A DNA stretch of 64,000 nt. It comes from Brienomyrus brachyistius. Taxonomy: Eukaryota; Chordata; Actinopteri; Osteoglossiformes; Mormyridae. The stretch's first letter is position 1. Each line of letters starts with the position of its first letter. Below the pieces are notes generated by a model, which was not told where the DNA came from, made no database searches, and saw nothing but the letters and a program-made list of their open reading frames with translations. Of this stretch, positions 54,816 to 64,000 are shown one piece after another. Location: the NCBI RefSeq assembly GCF_023856365.1, contig NC_064539.1, forward strand, positions 30,802,118 to 30,866,117, in the 5' to 3' direction. The translations under genes and the position numbers were made by a program.

Positions 54816-57052
54816 TCCAAGGTCTCATCCCAGGGAGGAGAGTGAACAAGTTCCCCTGTCCTCACTGTCCTTCATCTTACACTATAGAGACTTTCCTCCA
54901 GAGACACATGAAGAAATCTCACCCTGAGGAATTTGGTCCTGGTGTGAAACAGAAAGTTCACTGCTGCTCCCAATGTGGGAAGAGCTTCAGTCACTTAGGA
55001 AACCTAAAGAAGCATCAGCTGATTCACTCGGGGGTGAGACCCTACCAATGCTCAGAGTGTGACAAGAGCTTTAGTCGATTAGAAGCCTTAAAGGTCCACC
55101 AGCGGATTCACACAGGGGAGAGGCCCTACCAGTGCACACAGTGTGGGAAGAGCTTCAGTCAGGTAATAAACCTAAAGTATCACCAGCGGATTCACACAGG
55201 GGAGAGGCCCTACCAGTGCTCACAGTGTGGGAAGAGCTTCAGTCGAGTAGGAAACCTAAAGGACCACCAGCGGATTCACACAGGAGAGAGGCCCTACCAG
55301 TGCTCCCAGTGTGGGAAGAGCTTCAGTCGAGTAGGAGCCCTAAAGAAGCACCAGCCGATTCACACAGGAGAGAGGCCTTACCAGTGCTCACAATGTGGGA
55401 AGAGCTTCAGTCGAATAGGAAACTTAAAGGACCACCAACGGATTCACACAGGGGAGAGGCCCTACCAGTGCTTACAGTGTGGGAAGAGCTTCACTCAAGC
55501 AGGAGTTCTGAAGAAGCACCAGCGAATTCACACAGGAGAGAAGCCCTACCAGTGCTCTCAGTGTGGAAACAAGTTCAGTGATTTAAGAGCTCTTAGGATA
55601 CACGAGCAAACTCACACTGGGGAGAAGCCGTACCACTGCTCCCAGTGTGAGAAGAACTTCAGTTCTTTAGGAAAACTAAAGAAGCACCAGGGGACTCACA
55701 CAGGGGAGAGGCCCTACCAGTGCTCCCAGTGTGGTAAGAGCTTCAGTCATTTAACCAACCTAAAGAAGCACCAGTGGATTCACACAGGGGAGAGGCCCTA
55801 CCAGTGCTCTCAGTGTGGAAGCAGCTTCAGTGCTTTAGAAAAACTAAAAGAGCACCAACGGATTCATACAGGGGAGAGGCCCTACCAGTGTTCTTATTGT
55901 AAGAAGAACTTCAGTCAGGCAGGTACCCTGAAGGTCCACCTGCGGATTCACACAGGGGAGAGGCCCTACCAGTGCTCCCAGTGTGGCAAGAGCTTCAGCC
56001 AAGTAGGAAACCTAAAGCACCACCAGCGGATTCACACAGGGGAGAGGCCCTACCAGTGCTCCCAGTGTGGGAAGAGCTTCAGTCATTTAACAAATCTAAA
56101 GAAACACCAGCGAATTCACACAGGAGAGCGACCCTTCCAGTGCTCCCAGTGTGGGAACAGCTTCAGTGTTTTGGAAAAACTAAAGGAACACCAACGGACT
56201 CACACCGGGGAGAGGCCCTACCACTGTTCCTACTGTAAGAAGAGCTTCAGTCAAGTAGGAACCCTAAAAATCCACCTGCGGATTCATACAGGGGAGAGGC
56301 CCTACCAGTGCTCCCAGTGTGGGAAGAGCTTCAGTCACTTAACAAACCTAAAGAAACACCAGCAGATTCACACTGGAGAGCGGCCCTTCCAGTGCTCTCA
56401 GTGTGGGAACAGCTTCAGTGCTTTAGGAAAACTAAAGGAGCACCAACGGATTCACACAGGGGAGAGACCATACCCATGTTCCTATTGTAAGAAGAACTTC
56501 AGTCAAGTAGGAACCCTAAAGGTCCACCTTCGGATTCACACTGGGGAGAGGCCCTACCAGTGCTCCCAGTGTGGGAAGAGCTTCAGTCAAGTAGGAAACC
56601 TAAAGCACCACCAGAGGATTCACACAGGGGAGAGGCCCTACCAGTGTTCCCAGTGTGGGAAGAGTTTCAGTCAAGTAGGAAACCTAAAGAAGCACCAGCG
56701 GATTCACACAGGAGAGCGGCCCTTCCAGTGCTCTCAGTGTGGGAACAGCTTCAGTGCTTTAGGAAAACTAAAGGAACATCAACGGATTCACACAGGTGAG
56801 AGACCCTACCCATGTTCCTACTGTAAGAAGAACTTCAGTCAAGTAGGAACCCTAAAGATCCACCTGCGGATTCACACAGGGGAGAGGCCCTACCAGTGCT
56901 CCCAATGTGGGAAAAGCTTCAGTCAAGTAGGAAACCTAAAGCACCACCAGCGGATTCACACTGGGGAAAGACCCTACCACTGTTCCTACTGTAAGAAGAG
57001 CTTCAGTCATTTAACAAACCTAAAGAAGCACCAGCGGATTCACACAGGGTAG
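54816..57052 (+). CDS. Zinc-finger gene G, C2H2 array exon (26 fingers)
   Basis: The acceptor ATTTTTCAG gives [18 protein letters not shown]. One proximal finger ([17 protein letters not shown]) and 25 array fingers follow, all with intact ligands and mostly TGERP linkers. Fingers 11-25 are three to four copies of a block with helices SHLTNLKKH (or SQVGNLKKH), [25 protein letters not shown](V/I)H and SQVGNLKHH. The second copy lacks the last finger. In the SQVGTLK fingers the second cysteine is preceded by SY (CSYCKK). The frame ends at TAG where every other linker has GAG (GGG-TAG-AGA-CCC), a single G-to-T change. One more half finger then follows in frame before TGA. Confidence 0.9.
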
Positions 57053-57097
57053 AGACCCTACCAGTGCTCGCAGTGTGGGAAGAGCTTCAATCAATGA
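57053..57097 (+). pseudogene. In-frame half finger beyond the gene G stop
   Basis: After the TAG the frame reads [14 protein letters not shown] and then TGA, so the ancestral array had at least one more finger. Confidence 0.75.
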
Positions 57098-57292
57098 AGA
57101 GACTGTGAGAGACATAACAGGTTCTGGAATCGGTCCTCTTCAATCTCTGTAAAGGTTTGCTGGAAGTGGAGAGCTTTGAGTAGTGCTGGGGTTCTAGCCT
57201 CAGCCCACACATATTATTCTTTGGTTGACCTGGAGACAGGGTGGAGTGTTTTCTGAGCTCTTTGTGTTCACTTCCATACAGTTTGTATACAG

Positions 57293-57543
57293 TTGCCATG
57301 GTCCAGGCTGCTCCTAATGGCCGCAGTAGAGGTGCTGACTGAGGAGGAAGCTGCAGGCTTTACAGTACAGTGCATGCAGGCAGAGAGAAGCTGCCGGAAG
57401 GGACCCTAATGCTGGCACATGATGAAATGCTGCTGCAGCAGAGGCTGGTCCAGGCTGCTGGAAGCCCCTCTCTGAATCAGGGGGGGTTTGCAGGCTGGGT
57501 GGGTTATGCTCAGAGTCCTGCAGGGGTGTCTGAATGGGAACAG
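57293..57543 (+). other. Conserved 3' exon-like module, gene G copy
   Basis: Follows TTGTATACAG and ends GGGAACAG|GTAGGG. The second half is open from ATGCAGGCAGAG... in the HAGREKLPEG frame, but the four-base difference near GAGGAAGCTGC breaks the frame from the acceptor. Upstream, 57230-57250 (ACCTGGAGACAGGGTGGAG) is inverted relative to 40270-40292 (CCTCCACTCTGTCTCCAGG). Confidence 0.5.
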
Positions 57544-60265
57544 GTAGGGAATACTCATGTTTATTATTGGTCAAAGTGGGCAGTGATGGTAAAGCCCAGG
57601 ATAATATCAGTAATAATAATGGACAGGTGGACTTTATGGAGGATCGTGGATGAAACTGCAGGAATAGCTGATCCCTGAGTAGGAAGCACACTCAGATGCT
57701 CGGGCCCATCACAGGCTGATCCCCTTGTCACATCTTTCCAGATGGGTGTCACACAGATCTTTGCCTTTAGCTTTTAAATGCAGACTGTCCATGTTCTTCA
57801 TCTCCTTTATTGGCTGGTGTAGTTCACTGTTTCATGTTCTCATGCGTGGTTTGTTTCCAGTTTTGGGAAGTAATTGTAAATTTATTTGAGTTCTCACAGA
57901 AAATCCAAAGAAAAAAGATGCTTTTATTTTGCAAGGGAAAGGTGATTACAAATGAGTCATTCACTTCCCAAAGAAGAGCACCTTTGAATTATAAATATAC
58001 TAATGAATGATCAAATGAATGAATAATAAAATGTTCACCCATTTGCAAGCATTTTGATTTCGTTTCAGATATATTTGATTCTAATGTTTTTGGGGTAGTA
58101 TTTTGAAGAAACGCTTTTGGAGTTCTTTACTGGCCAATTTCTGAACACATTTAGTTTTCTGTAAAATATCTTCTATTTTTTAACATTATTGACTTCACCC
58201 TTCCCACCTGTATGAAGCAGACCGTAACTACAATTTACGCAAATCCCTGACAACTGCTGTCTAATAGCTTTACTGAGGCTTGATTACACTCATTTCTGTG
58301 CCTTATTCCTGTTTTGGAGATAGTGACATAAGGTTTTCCCACATGCTTTCATGTTAGTGAAAATTCCCCTACTTTCCATTCTCTACAGAGCTTGCAAATT
58401 AAACTTTTTTCAACACACAAATAATTCAGTGTCATTCTCAAAAACTTTGGGGTCATTCTGGCTCAACTCAACAAATATTTGGTATTGTCCAGCCTCGACC
58501 ATCTCTGAATTGATCCATTATGTGGTATTTTGTTTACCCCTTGGTCAATATGAAAAATCCAAAATTTCCGTGGCCTAGCTCATATAGCTTAGGAGTTACA
58601 CTGCCGTGAAATTTAATAACATTTTTCCTTCGTTCTCAAAACAAACTATGTATTCAGATTCCTGTATCTTTGCAACGATAACACCCAGGTGCCTGAAGAA
58701 ACTGTCGATATACAAGTCATTGGCCAAATTCCAGATATATATTTATTTAGCTTGTATCTTGTACCTACCTTAAGATAAAAAAAATTCTAAACCTGTCATT
58801 CAATTTTGACTAGTGTTTCAAAGGCGGTATATCTGTCAATATTGTTAGCATTGTCACCAAACACATTTGGCATGTATTCATCACTCCATACCCTCACTCC
58901 AGTGCACTTGGTGTCTTGCTCTAATCTATGAAGAGTGGTGCACTGCAGGTCACCGAACATCATGAATTCCTGTTATCGGTGGTTCGTATCGGCGGAATCT
59001 CAATGGGTAGTAAACATATTGTCACTTTCATTGTGTCACTTTAAATTTCTAGGTTCCCTTAACAACATATTGAAAGAACAGAATGGTGTTTGCTGTTTTA
59101 CGGGTTTTATTGACCTTCAAATAGTCAAGTATTTAACATCTGGAAATTTTGTTAATTTATTTTGTAGAGTAACAGTGATTACGCAGTAACTTTCTTTGTG
59201 TTAAATAATGTGCAATTCTGCCTACTAAATGTGTGCCTGAGAAACACACATGTAACTCTGACTCAAAAGAAGTTTAAGCCTAGCTCAAACTACAAAAATA
59301 TAAAATATTAAAATATGAGTTTTGGTATAGCTGTAATAGCAACAACATGTTTCAGACATTCACATTTTGACAGATTTAGCAAGTTCTTTACTGCTACTTT
59401 ATTGTTTCTTTGTCTTCTGGTTCTAAGTTTTATAACTGAATGATTGTTGACTTGAATAATCCTGCCTCCAGCATGCTACAGAAATGTGTGAACTATGCAA
59501 AAATAACATACAGTGCACCAACTGAGTGACCTTTGAGTCATTATTTAACTAAATGACCCAAAGCATTCATTGAATTCATATTTTATATTTTAAACAACAA
59601 ACGGCAGTTTGAAAACAGTGCAGTTTGTCTCGATCAGCATGTGTATTTCACCACAAACTATGAGACCAAATTTGAAGTTCAATAAAACCCTTTGATCATG
59701 AACCATTTGTTGAATTGAGCCGGAATCACCCTTTGATCAAATACCCAAATTATTGCAAACGATAGTTTATTATACCAGTCTCAGACTTAGACCTGTCTCT
59801 AGTGGGGTTACTGGCTTATTGGGGTAACTTGACCGATTTAAGGTACCACAGTTTAAATGAACTTAATATTCTATCACTTATGTTTTGCCCAGACTACCTT
59901 ACATCCGACAAGTTACCCCGATAAGCCAGTAACCCCGCTTCGTAGTACTGGCCCCTGATGTAAAAGTGAATTAATGTTGGTACACAGACACCCTCTGGTG
60001 GCCAGCCATGGTATTCCCGTTAAATGGCGTCCTTCTTCCTGCAGCTTAAACTGCTCAAGGTTGCAGGCAGAGAATCAGAAACAACTTTATTTGGACAAGT
60101 ATATATTTTTAGTGCTTGACTTGAGCTGGACTCAATGTAAGTGCAGCTTGTTCTGGCCCTTGGTTGTGATGAGGATTATGTTGGTGTCCCATTTGTTGTC
60201 CTTTGAGATTGTACATCTCAAAAAAGGTTTTCTTGGCAAACACAGTCACAGTGTTACCCCATATG
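57544..60265. other. Intergenic DNA downstream of gene G, no gene seen
   Basis: Parts align with the DNA downstream of gene B (57940-58190 and 59950-60065). No coding similarity is seen; scattered frames of 60-100 codons lack any pattern. Confidence 0.6.
59804..59936. repeat. Inverted repeat with 28-bp arms
   Basis: GGGGTTACTGGCTTATTGGG at 59804 pairs with CCCGATAAGCCAGTAACCCC ending at 59936, with about 77 bases between the arms and one mismatch. It is probably a small foldback MITE. Confidence 0.8.
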
Positions 60266-60267
60266 TG

Positions 60268-60425
60268 ATATAGCAGGGGGCAGCTAATTCAGCACCCAGG
60301 GAGCAGTGCTTGGGGGCGGCACCTTGCTCAGGGCACCTCACTGGTGCCTTGCTGGTCAGGGATTCGAACCAACAATCTTTCGATTGAAAGTATGCTTTCC
60401 TAACCATTAAGACACCACTGAAACA
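60268..60425 (-). mobile_element. tRNA-derived SINE, antisense
   Basis: The minus strand carries an A box (TGGTGTCTTAATGGTTAGG region, about 60398-60416) and a B box GGTTCGAATCC (60360-60370), then the GGTGCC...GAGCAAGGTGCCGCC and CACTGCTCCCTGGGTGC body. It is the same family as 33360-33570. Confidence 0.8.
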
Positions 60426-60469
60426 TTGGGCAACTAATTTCATTTACTTTTGTGTATATATTTATAAAT

Positions 60470-61360
60470 GCAAATTTTCGAAATCACAGTTTTTGGTTAA
60501 TTGCTTTTCAGAAAGAATATTTTAGGTATTTTTACATCTTAGAAATATTAACAATTAAAATGACTATTGAATATTTAGTGGTTGTGAGAACATTTAATTG
60601 TTGCATATAGTTATTCCAATATCGACAAATATTTTTAGATTTAAAATCATAAAAACGTGATCAGCTTTAATAAATGTATGCCTTCGCTAAAATTCAGAAG
60701 CGTATAGAAACCCACTTAGTAATGATGATAATATATTGAATTATATAGTTACGGTTGTTTTTCACTAATGCGTGATATGAAAAACTAAGACTGGGACTTT
60801 CTCACATTTGTACGATTCTGTGTCGTCCGGCAAAAAAAGAAAAGATGACCAGCGTCATGCCGTTGAACGTATTGCGTATTACGTCATTATGGTTTTTACG
60901 TCCAGACGTAATGTTCTGCTCGGCAGCAGAGACGCACGGGAAGAATTGTGAGGGATGTAGGGTGAGTATTATGGATGGATGGATGGATGGATAGATACCA
61001 CTGGTTTTCTATACGATCCGATACCAAATAATAAAAAGCTTGGATCCCGATGCCGATGTTATGGTTTAAGTGGTGATTCTGTTAACTAGTGACAAGTGCG
61101 GTCACGCGACATGCATTCTCTTATTTTTGCTGGGGACGGAAGCAGATTCGTCAAATTTGAGGAGGCTGTTAAAATAGAAGACGTACATTAATGAAGAAAA
61201 GGACCTGGCTTTTCGGGGTCCTAAGCACATTGTTACGGAAGGGCATCGCTTTCACAAAAGAAAAGAGATCTTATATCTTCTGGAAAGCACGTCATAATTA
61301 CGATAAGGTGTATTTTTTTCGCTTGTTAACTCAATGCACTTCCCTAAAATTTAGATGGGG
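60470..61360 (+). repeat. Intergenic ~1-kb repeat family, copy 8
   Basis: Starts at AAATCACAGTTTTTGGTTAA and carries AAAAACGTGATCAGCTTTAA, GTGAGTATTATGGATGGATG, CTTGGATCCCGATGCCGATG and CTTTTCGGGGTCCTAAGCAC. It continues with GTCATAATTACGATAAGGTG as in copy 7. About 130 bases without a match (61060-61190) split the GCCGATG and CTTTTCGGGG parts, probably an insertion. Confidence 0.6.
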
Positions 61361-61652
61361 ATCGGGGGTGGGGAATGAACGCTGAACCGCTGCAGCGCAT
61401 GCGTAAATCAACATTACATTTTTATTTATTTACCTTTTGGAAATTGTGAGGTCCCATTGAGATTTAAATTTCTTTTACAAGAGAGACCTGGCCATGATAA
61501 CGGCCGTATATACTTATGGAATGTTAAAATACAACATGATGAATGTGATATACAATCTCCACACTTTAGACAGCTATTCAAACACACTGGCCTCTCAAGA
61601 AAAACAATCACGTGTCTCCTTCACCATATTCTTTATGATGCCCTTAAATTCC

Positions 61653-61925
61653 TCACTTTAAATAGATATGGCTAATTTTAGGTCTTTGCAGAATATTCAG
61701 TGTCCATGGCGCATAGTAAGAAAACACAGTTTTCCCTAGATTGCTCAAAACCTGGGGTGTGTTATAAAGTAAGTGCTTGGAGGCACATAGCTGGGAACTG
61801 CCAGAGGTGAGACAGAGCAGGGTGCAGAGGTAAGCTGGCAATTCATCCAGTATTGCTTTATGGATAAAAATATACCATGCAGTTTTCTGCGAGTGGTCAG
61901 TGATGTCCAGCCCACCCAATCATAA
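61653..61925 (-). mobile_element. LINE reverse transcriptase C-terminal fragment
   Basis: The minus frame reads WYIFIHKAILDELPAYL, then SKHLLYNTPQVLSNLGKTVF and SYYAPWTLNILQ. This is the usual C-terminal region of CR1/L2-like LINE polyproteins (KA..G..P.YL, then GK.AFS..AP..WN.L). It is a short relic. Confidence 0.55.
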
Positions 61926-62029
61926 AGAATGCAGTGATGAGTAAGAGACTATGCATTAGTAATGAAACTCAGAGATGTATGATACACTGAATCCATACTG
62001 TGAAATGGAGGAGGATGCATACAGTCTTT

Positions 62030-62225
62030 CGGCTGCTCCTGTTAGGGGTCACAGCAGAGGACCATCTCTTTCCATTTCTTCTTGCCCTCTGCATCTCCCT
62101 CTTTCACACCGACCACCTGCATGTCCTCTCTCACCGCATCCATAAAGCTCCTCTTCGGCCTTCCTCTTTTGCTCTTGCTTGGCAGTTCTGCTCTGCTTCT
62201 TTTTGTCAGTGCCACAGTAGAACTA
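62030..62225 (-). mobile_element. LINE fragment (RTE-like C-terminus)
   Basis: The minus frame contains KSKRGRPKRSFMDAVREDM, QVVGVKEGDAEGKKKWKEM and CCDP. The KRGRPK...D.VREDM arrangement is the C-terminal signature of RTE-type and related LINE polyproteins. Confidence 0.65.
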
Positions 62226-62844
62226 ATTGAGTGAGCTGATGTGGCGACTGTGGGTGAGCCAGGTGTCACGGCCGTAGGGGGGAGTAGATGTGCAGACAGT
62301 TCGATAAACGGATTCTTTAACGTGCTGCCTGAGGTTCTTGTTTTGCAAGAGCTGTGAGTGTAATTTGCAGAAGGCAGCTGCTGCTTGCTTGATTTGGTTT
62401 TGTTTTTTGGCTGTGCTCACACATGCCCCCCTGCCTGAGATCTGTAGCTGCTCGAATTTTGAGACAAATCCCGGCATAGATGAAACAGCGCCACTTAGTG
62501 GTGGCACATGAGAAGACAGCCAGAGCCACACATACACAGGCGAACCTGATTACATGGAGACAAGTCAGGCAAAGATGTACTTTTAATAATGTATTTTTGG
62601 GGAAATGTTTAGGGGGGCTAGAGATGATAGAGGCTGGGGTGTGGGACGATTAGGGATTAGATGGGGGGAGGGGTGATGAGGTCATCCAGGGAATGGACCA
62701 ACACCGTCATTCCCACATCATTTAGTTTGTCACTGTTTTAGTGATTCTTGTTCATAAAGTGCATTGGAGGAATAATATCTAGCAATGACTTTTTTCCCTT
62801 TCGTTTGGTGGGTACATCAAACCAAATATAATTTTTTTTTTAAG
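62226..62844 (+). promoter_or_regulatory. Conserved upstream region, gene H
   Basis: 62285-62345 aligns with the region before gene G. 62600-62830 (GGGGCTAGAGATGATAG, GGGAATGGACCAACACC, GGAATAATATCTAGC) aligns with the regions before D and E. Function as a promoter is not shown. Confidence 0.4.
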
Positions 62845-62959
62845 CTGCACTCAGGATGACAGGCAGAGGAGATGAAAAGCATTTACTAACAGAGCAACGT
62901 GAACTGCGGGCTTTTCACCAAAGTCAAGGAACGACTGGCTGCACTTCATCCCCAAGCTG
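62845..62959 (+). other. Untranslated leader exon, gene H (probable)
   Basis: 115 bases after TTTTTTTTTTAAG and ending CCAAGCTG|GTAAGT. Contains GATGAAAAGCATTTACTAAC like genes B, E and G. Confidence 0.5.
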
Positions 62960-63149
62960 GTAAGTTCAGCTTTAGTTTTGTTATTTCAGGTCAGACCATG
63001 GACATGTAGAGTAGAGGCAGCTCCAGCCTCCAGGACTGCATCCTCTTCAGAAGTCCATCCAGCTGTGATGATGGGACTTCATTTTCTGTTTGCACAATTA
63101 TAAAGGAATTCTGCGGTTTTCACATGTCCTGTCCGTCTGATATGCTGCT

Positions 63150-63265
63150 GTAAGCCATTTATCCAGCGCCCCTGGGGCAGTTTTCAGCATTAGGGGCCTT
63201 GCTGAAGAGTCCAGCACTGATATGAATCGAACTGGCAACCTTCTGATCACAGGCACAGAGTCCAG
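63150..63265 (-). mobile_element. tRNA-derived SINE relic in the leader intron of gene H
   Basis: Antisense AATCGAACTGGCAACCTTCT and GATCACAGGCACAGAGTCC, with GGGGCCTTGCTGAAGAG. It is the same relic as at 35430-35555 in gene E. Confidence 0.6.
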
Positions 63266-63425
63266 TGTCAGAGTCACACGCTGCCACATTAGGCAGGACA
63301 AGTTTCCAGGTGCTTCAGATCTTCAACCTGATAACCCATGTAGGTAAATGAACAGGTTCAAAGCATGTTCATCATTCCCTTTCTGCTCACAGACGTCCCC
63401 CCGCAGGGCTGTGCCCAGCTGCAGC

Positions 63426-63530
63426 ATGGACCAGAAACCTCCCCAGCTAAGTGTGGCAGATGTGAAGGAGGAAGTGCAGGACGTCCTCATATCGGATGTG
63501 GACGGGGCCGGGCACAGCAGCCCTGACAAG
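63426..63530 (+). CDS. Zinc-finger gene H, coding exon 1
   Basis: Thirty-five consensus codons (MDQKPPQLSVADVKEEVQD to SSPDK), acceptor CTGCTCACAG at 63392 and donor GACAAG|GTGAAA. The gene continues past the right edge. Confidence 0.85.
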
Positions 63531-63681
63531 GTGAAATGGAGCGCTGCTGGTGTGGGGCCCAGCTGCCTTCTGCACTCACAGGTTGCTCACCTTGCTTGTT
63601 AGTATCCAGGCAACTGCATGACCTTTGACCTTTCTGAAGTCATCTGGGATTTTTAACAGTCTCTGTCTGTCCTGCCTACAG

Positions 63682-63872
63682 CCATGTAACTATGACAGTG
63701 AATCTGCATCTAAACACCTTCACAGGCCTGCTGTCATGTCAGCTGTGCTTTTACCCTGTAGTACCTTCAGCAGTGAGCTGCTTAGATGGATTAGGAGTGG
63801 AGAGAGAGCAGCAGCTTGAGGGCAGCTTGTGTTCAGTATCAGTCAGGAACAATGTCTCCTGTATGATACCTG
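63682..63872 (+). other. Exon-like block between exons 1 and 2, gene H copy
   Basis: Starts after CTGCCTACAG and ends GATACCTG before GTTGAT. Nearly identical to the gene A and F copies, with the same uninterrupted frame. Confidence 0.45.
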
Positions 63873-63978
63873 GTTGATAGACCTGGCCCTGCTTCTTTGT
63901 GTGATGCTGAAACATGTTGCTTTCAGTCCCATAGACCTTAATAGAAGAATTTTATTGATACTGTTCTCTTTCCCTCAG

Positions 63979-64000
63979 AAAGCAGAGAGTACAGTGTGTC
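63979..64000 (+). CDS. Zinc-finger gene H, coding exon 2 (cut by the window edge)
   Basis: After CTTTCCCTCAG the first seven codons, KAESTVC, match the other exon 2 copies. Confidence 0.8.

Noticed and set aside
55132..55581. Long second frame across the gene G array ([11 protein letters not shown]...)
   Set aside because: Finger DNA is periodic with 84 bases, so an off-frame reading stays open and gives repeats of WEELQS. The same shadow appears over every array (4849, 14905, 20483, 27671, 36793, 46121).
57314..57691. Antisense frame over the 3' module (HEYSLPVPIQTPLQDSEHNPP)
   Set aside because: Open in several copies, but it crosses the predicted donor and shows no conserved start; the plus-strand module has the splice signals.
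61990..62270. Plus-strand frame of 76 codons as a gene
   Set aside because: The minus strand matches a LINE C-terminus, which explains the open sequence.

Overview
The window looks like nuclear DNA of a ray-finned fish. It has intron-containing C2H2 zinc-finger genes in a head-to-tail array, fish-type tRNA-derived SINEs, Rex1/L2-like and RTE-like LINE pieces, hAT-like MITEs, a Ty3/gypsy fragment and part of a Maverick/Polinton (adintovirus-like) element. The species cannot be fixed from the sequence; a teleost is my best inference.

Layout: positions 1-3453 are the right part of a Maverick/Polinton sitting in an intron of a zinc-finger gene (gene A) whose first coding exon lies left of the window. 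After it come eight zinc-finger units, all on the + strand: A (exons 2-3, 3798-6022), B (11587-15398), C (19131-21236), D (24549-29342), E (35085-37642), a decayed array (39375-40035), F (44339-47888), G (53317-57052) and H (62845 to the right edge). Each complete gene has the same plan: often an untranslated leader exon, then a 35-codon first coding exon starting MDQKPPQ, a 37-53-codon second exon and one long 3' exon. The 3' exon carries a lone proximal finger and then an array of 9 to 26 more with TGE[KR]P linkers. Splice sites and phases (0, then 1) agree in all copies. Neither N-terminal exon is a KRAB, SCAN, BTB or FINZ domain that I recognise. Both keep a V-K-x-E sumoylation-type motif in every copy.

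Ancestral unit: besides the exons, the copies share a conserved region upstream of the leader, an exon-like block between coding exons 1 and 2, an exon-like module downstream of the finger exon, and a roughly 1-kb repeat between genes. Units B and G are closely related in their downstream DNA. Gene B holds a left terminal repeat of the same Maverick family at what appears to be the same intronic site as the right terminal repeat in gene A. This suggests the element inserted before the duplication that made A and B, and was later mostly deleted from B.

The proteins, if expressed, would be nuclear DNA-binding factors. Clusters like this are commonly read as silencers of mobile elements or as lineage-specific regulators; that role is inference here. 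Several copies are degrading: C and G carry stop codons inside the array, E ends in a frameshifted finger, B has lost its first finger, D has lost its normal leader junction, and F carries fingers with lost zinc ligands. Intergenic DNA is AT-rich and full of repeat relics, two tandem arrays (34036-34575 and 38100-38907) and several palindromic MITE-like insertions.
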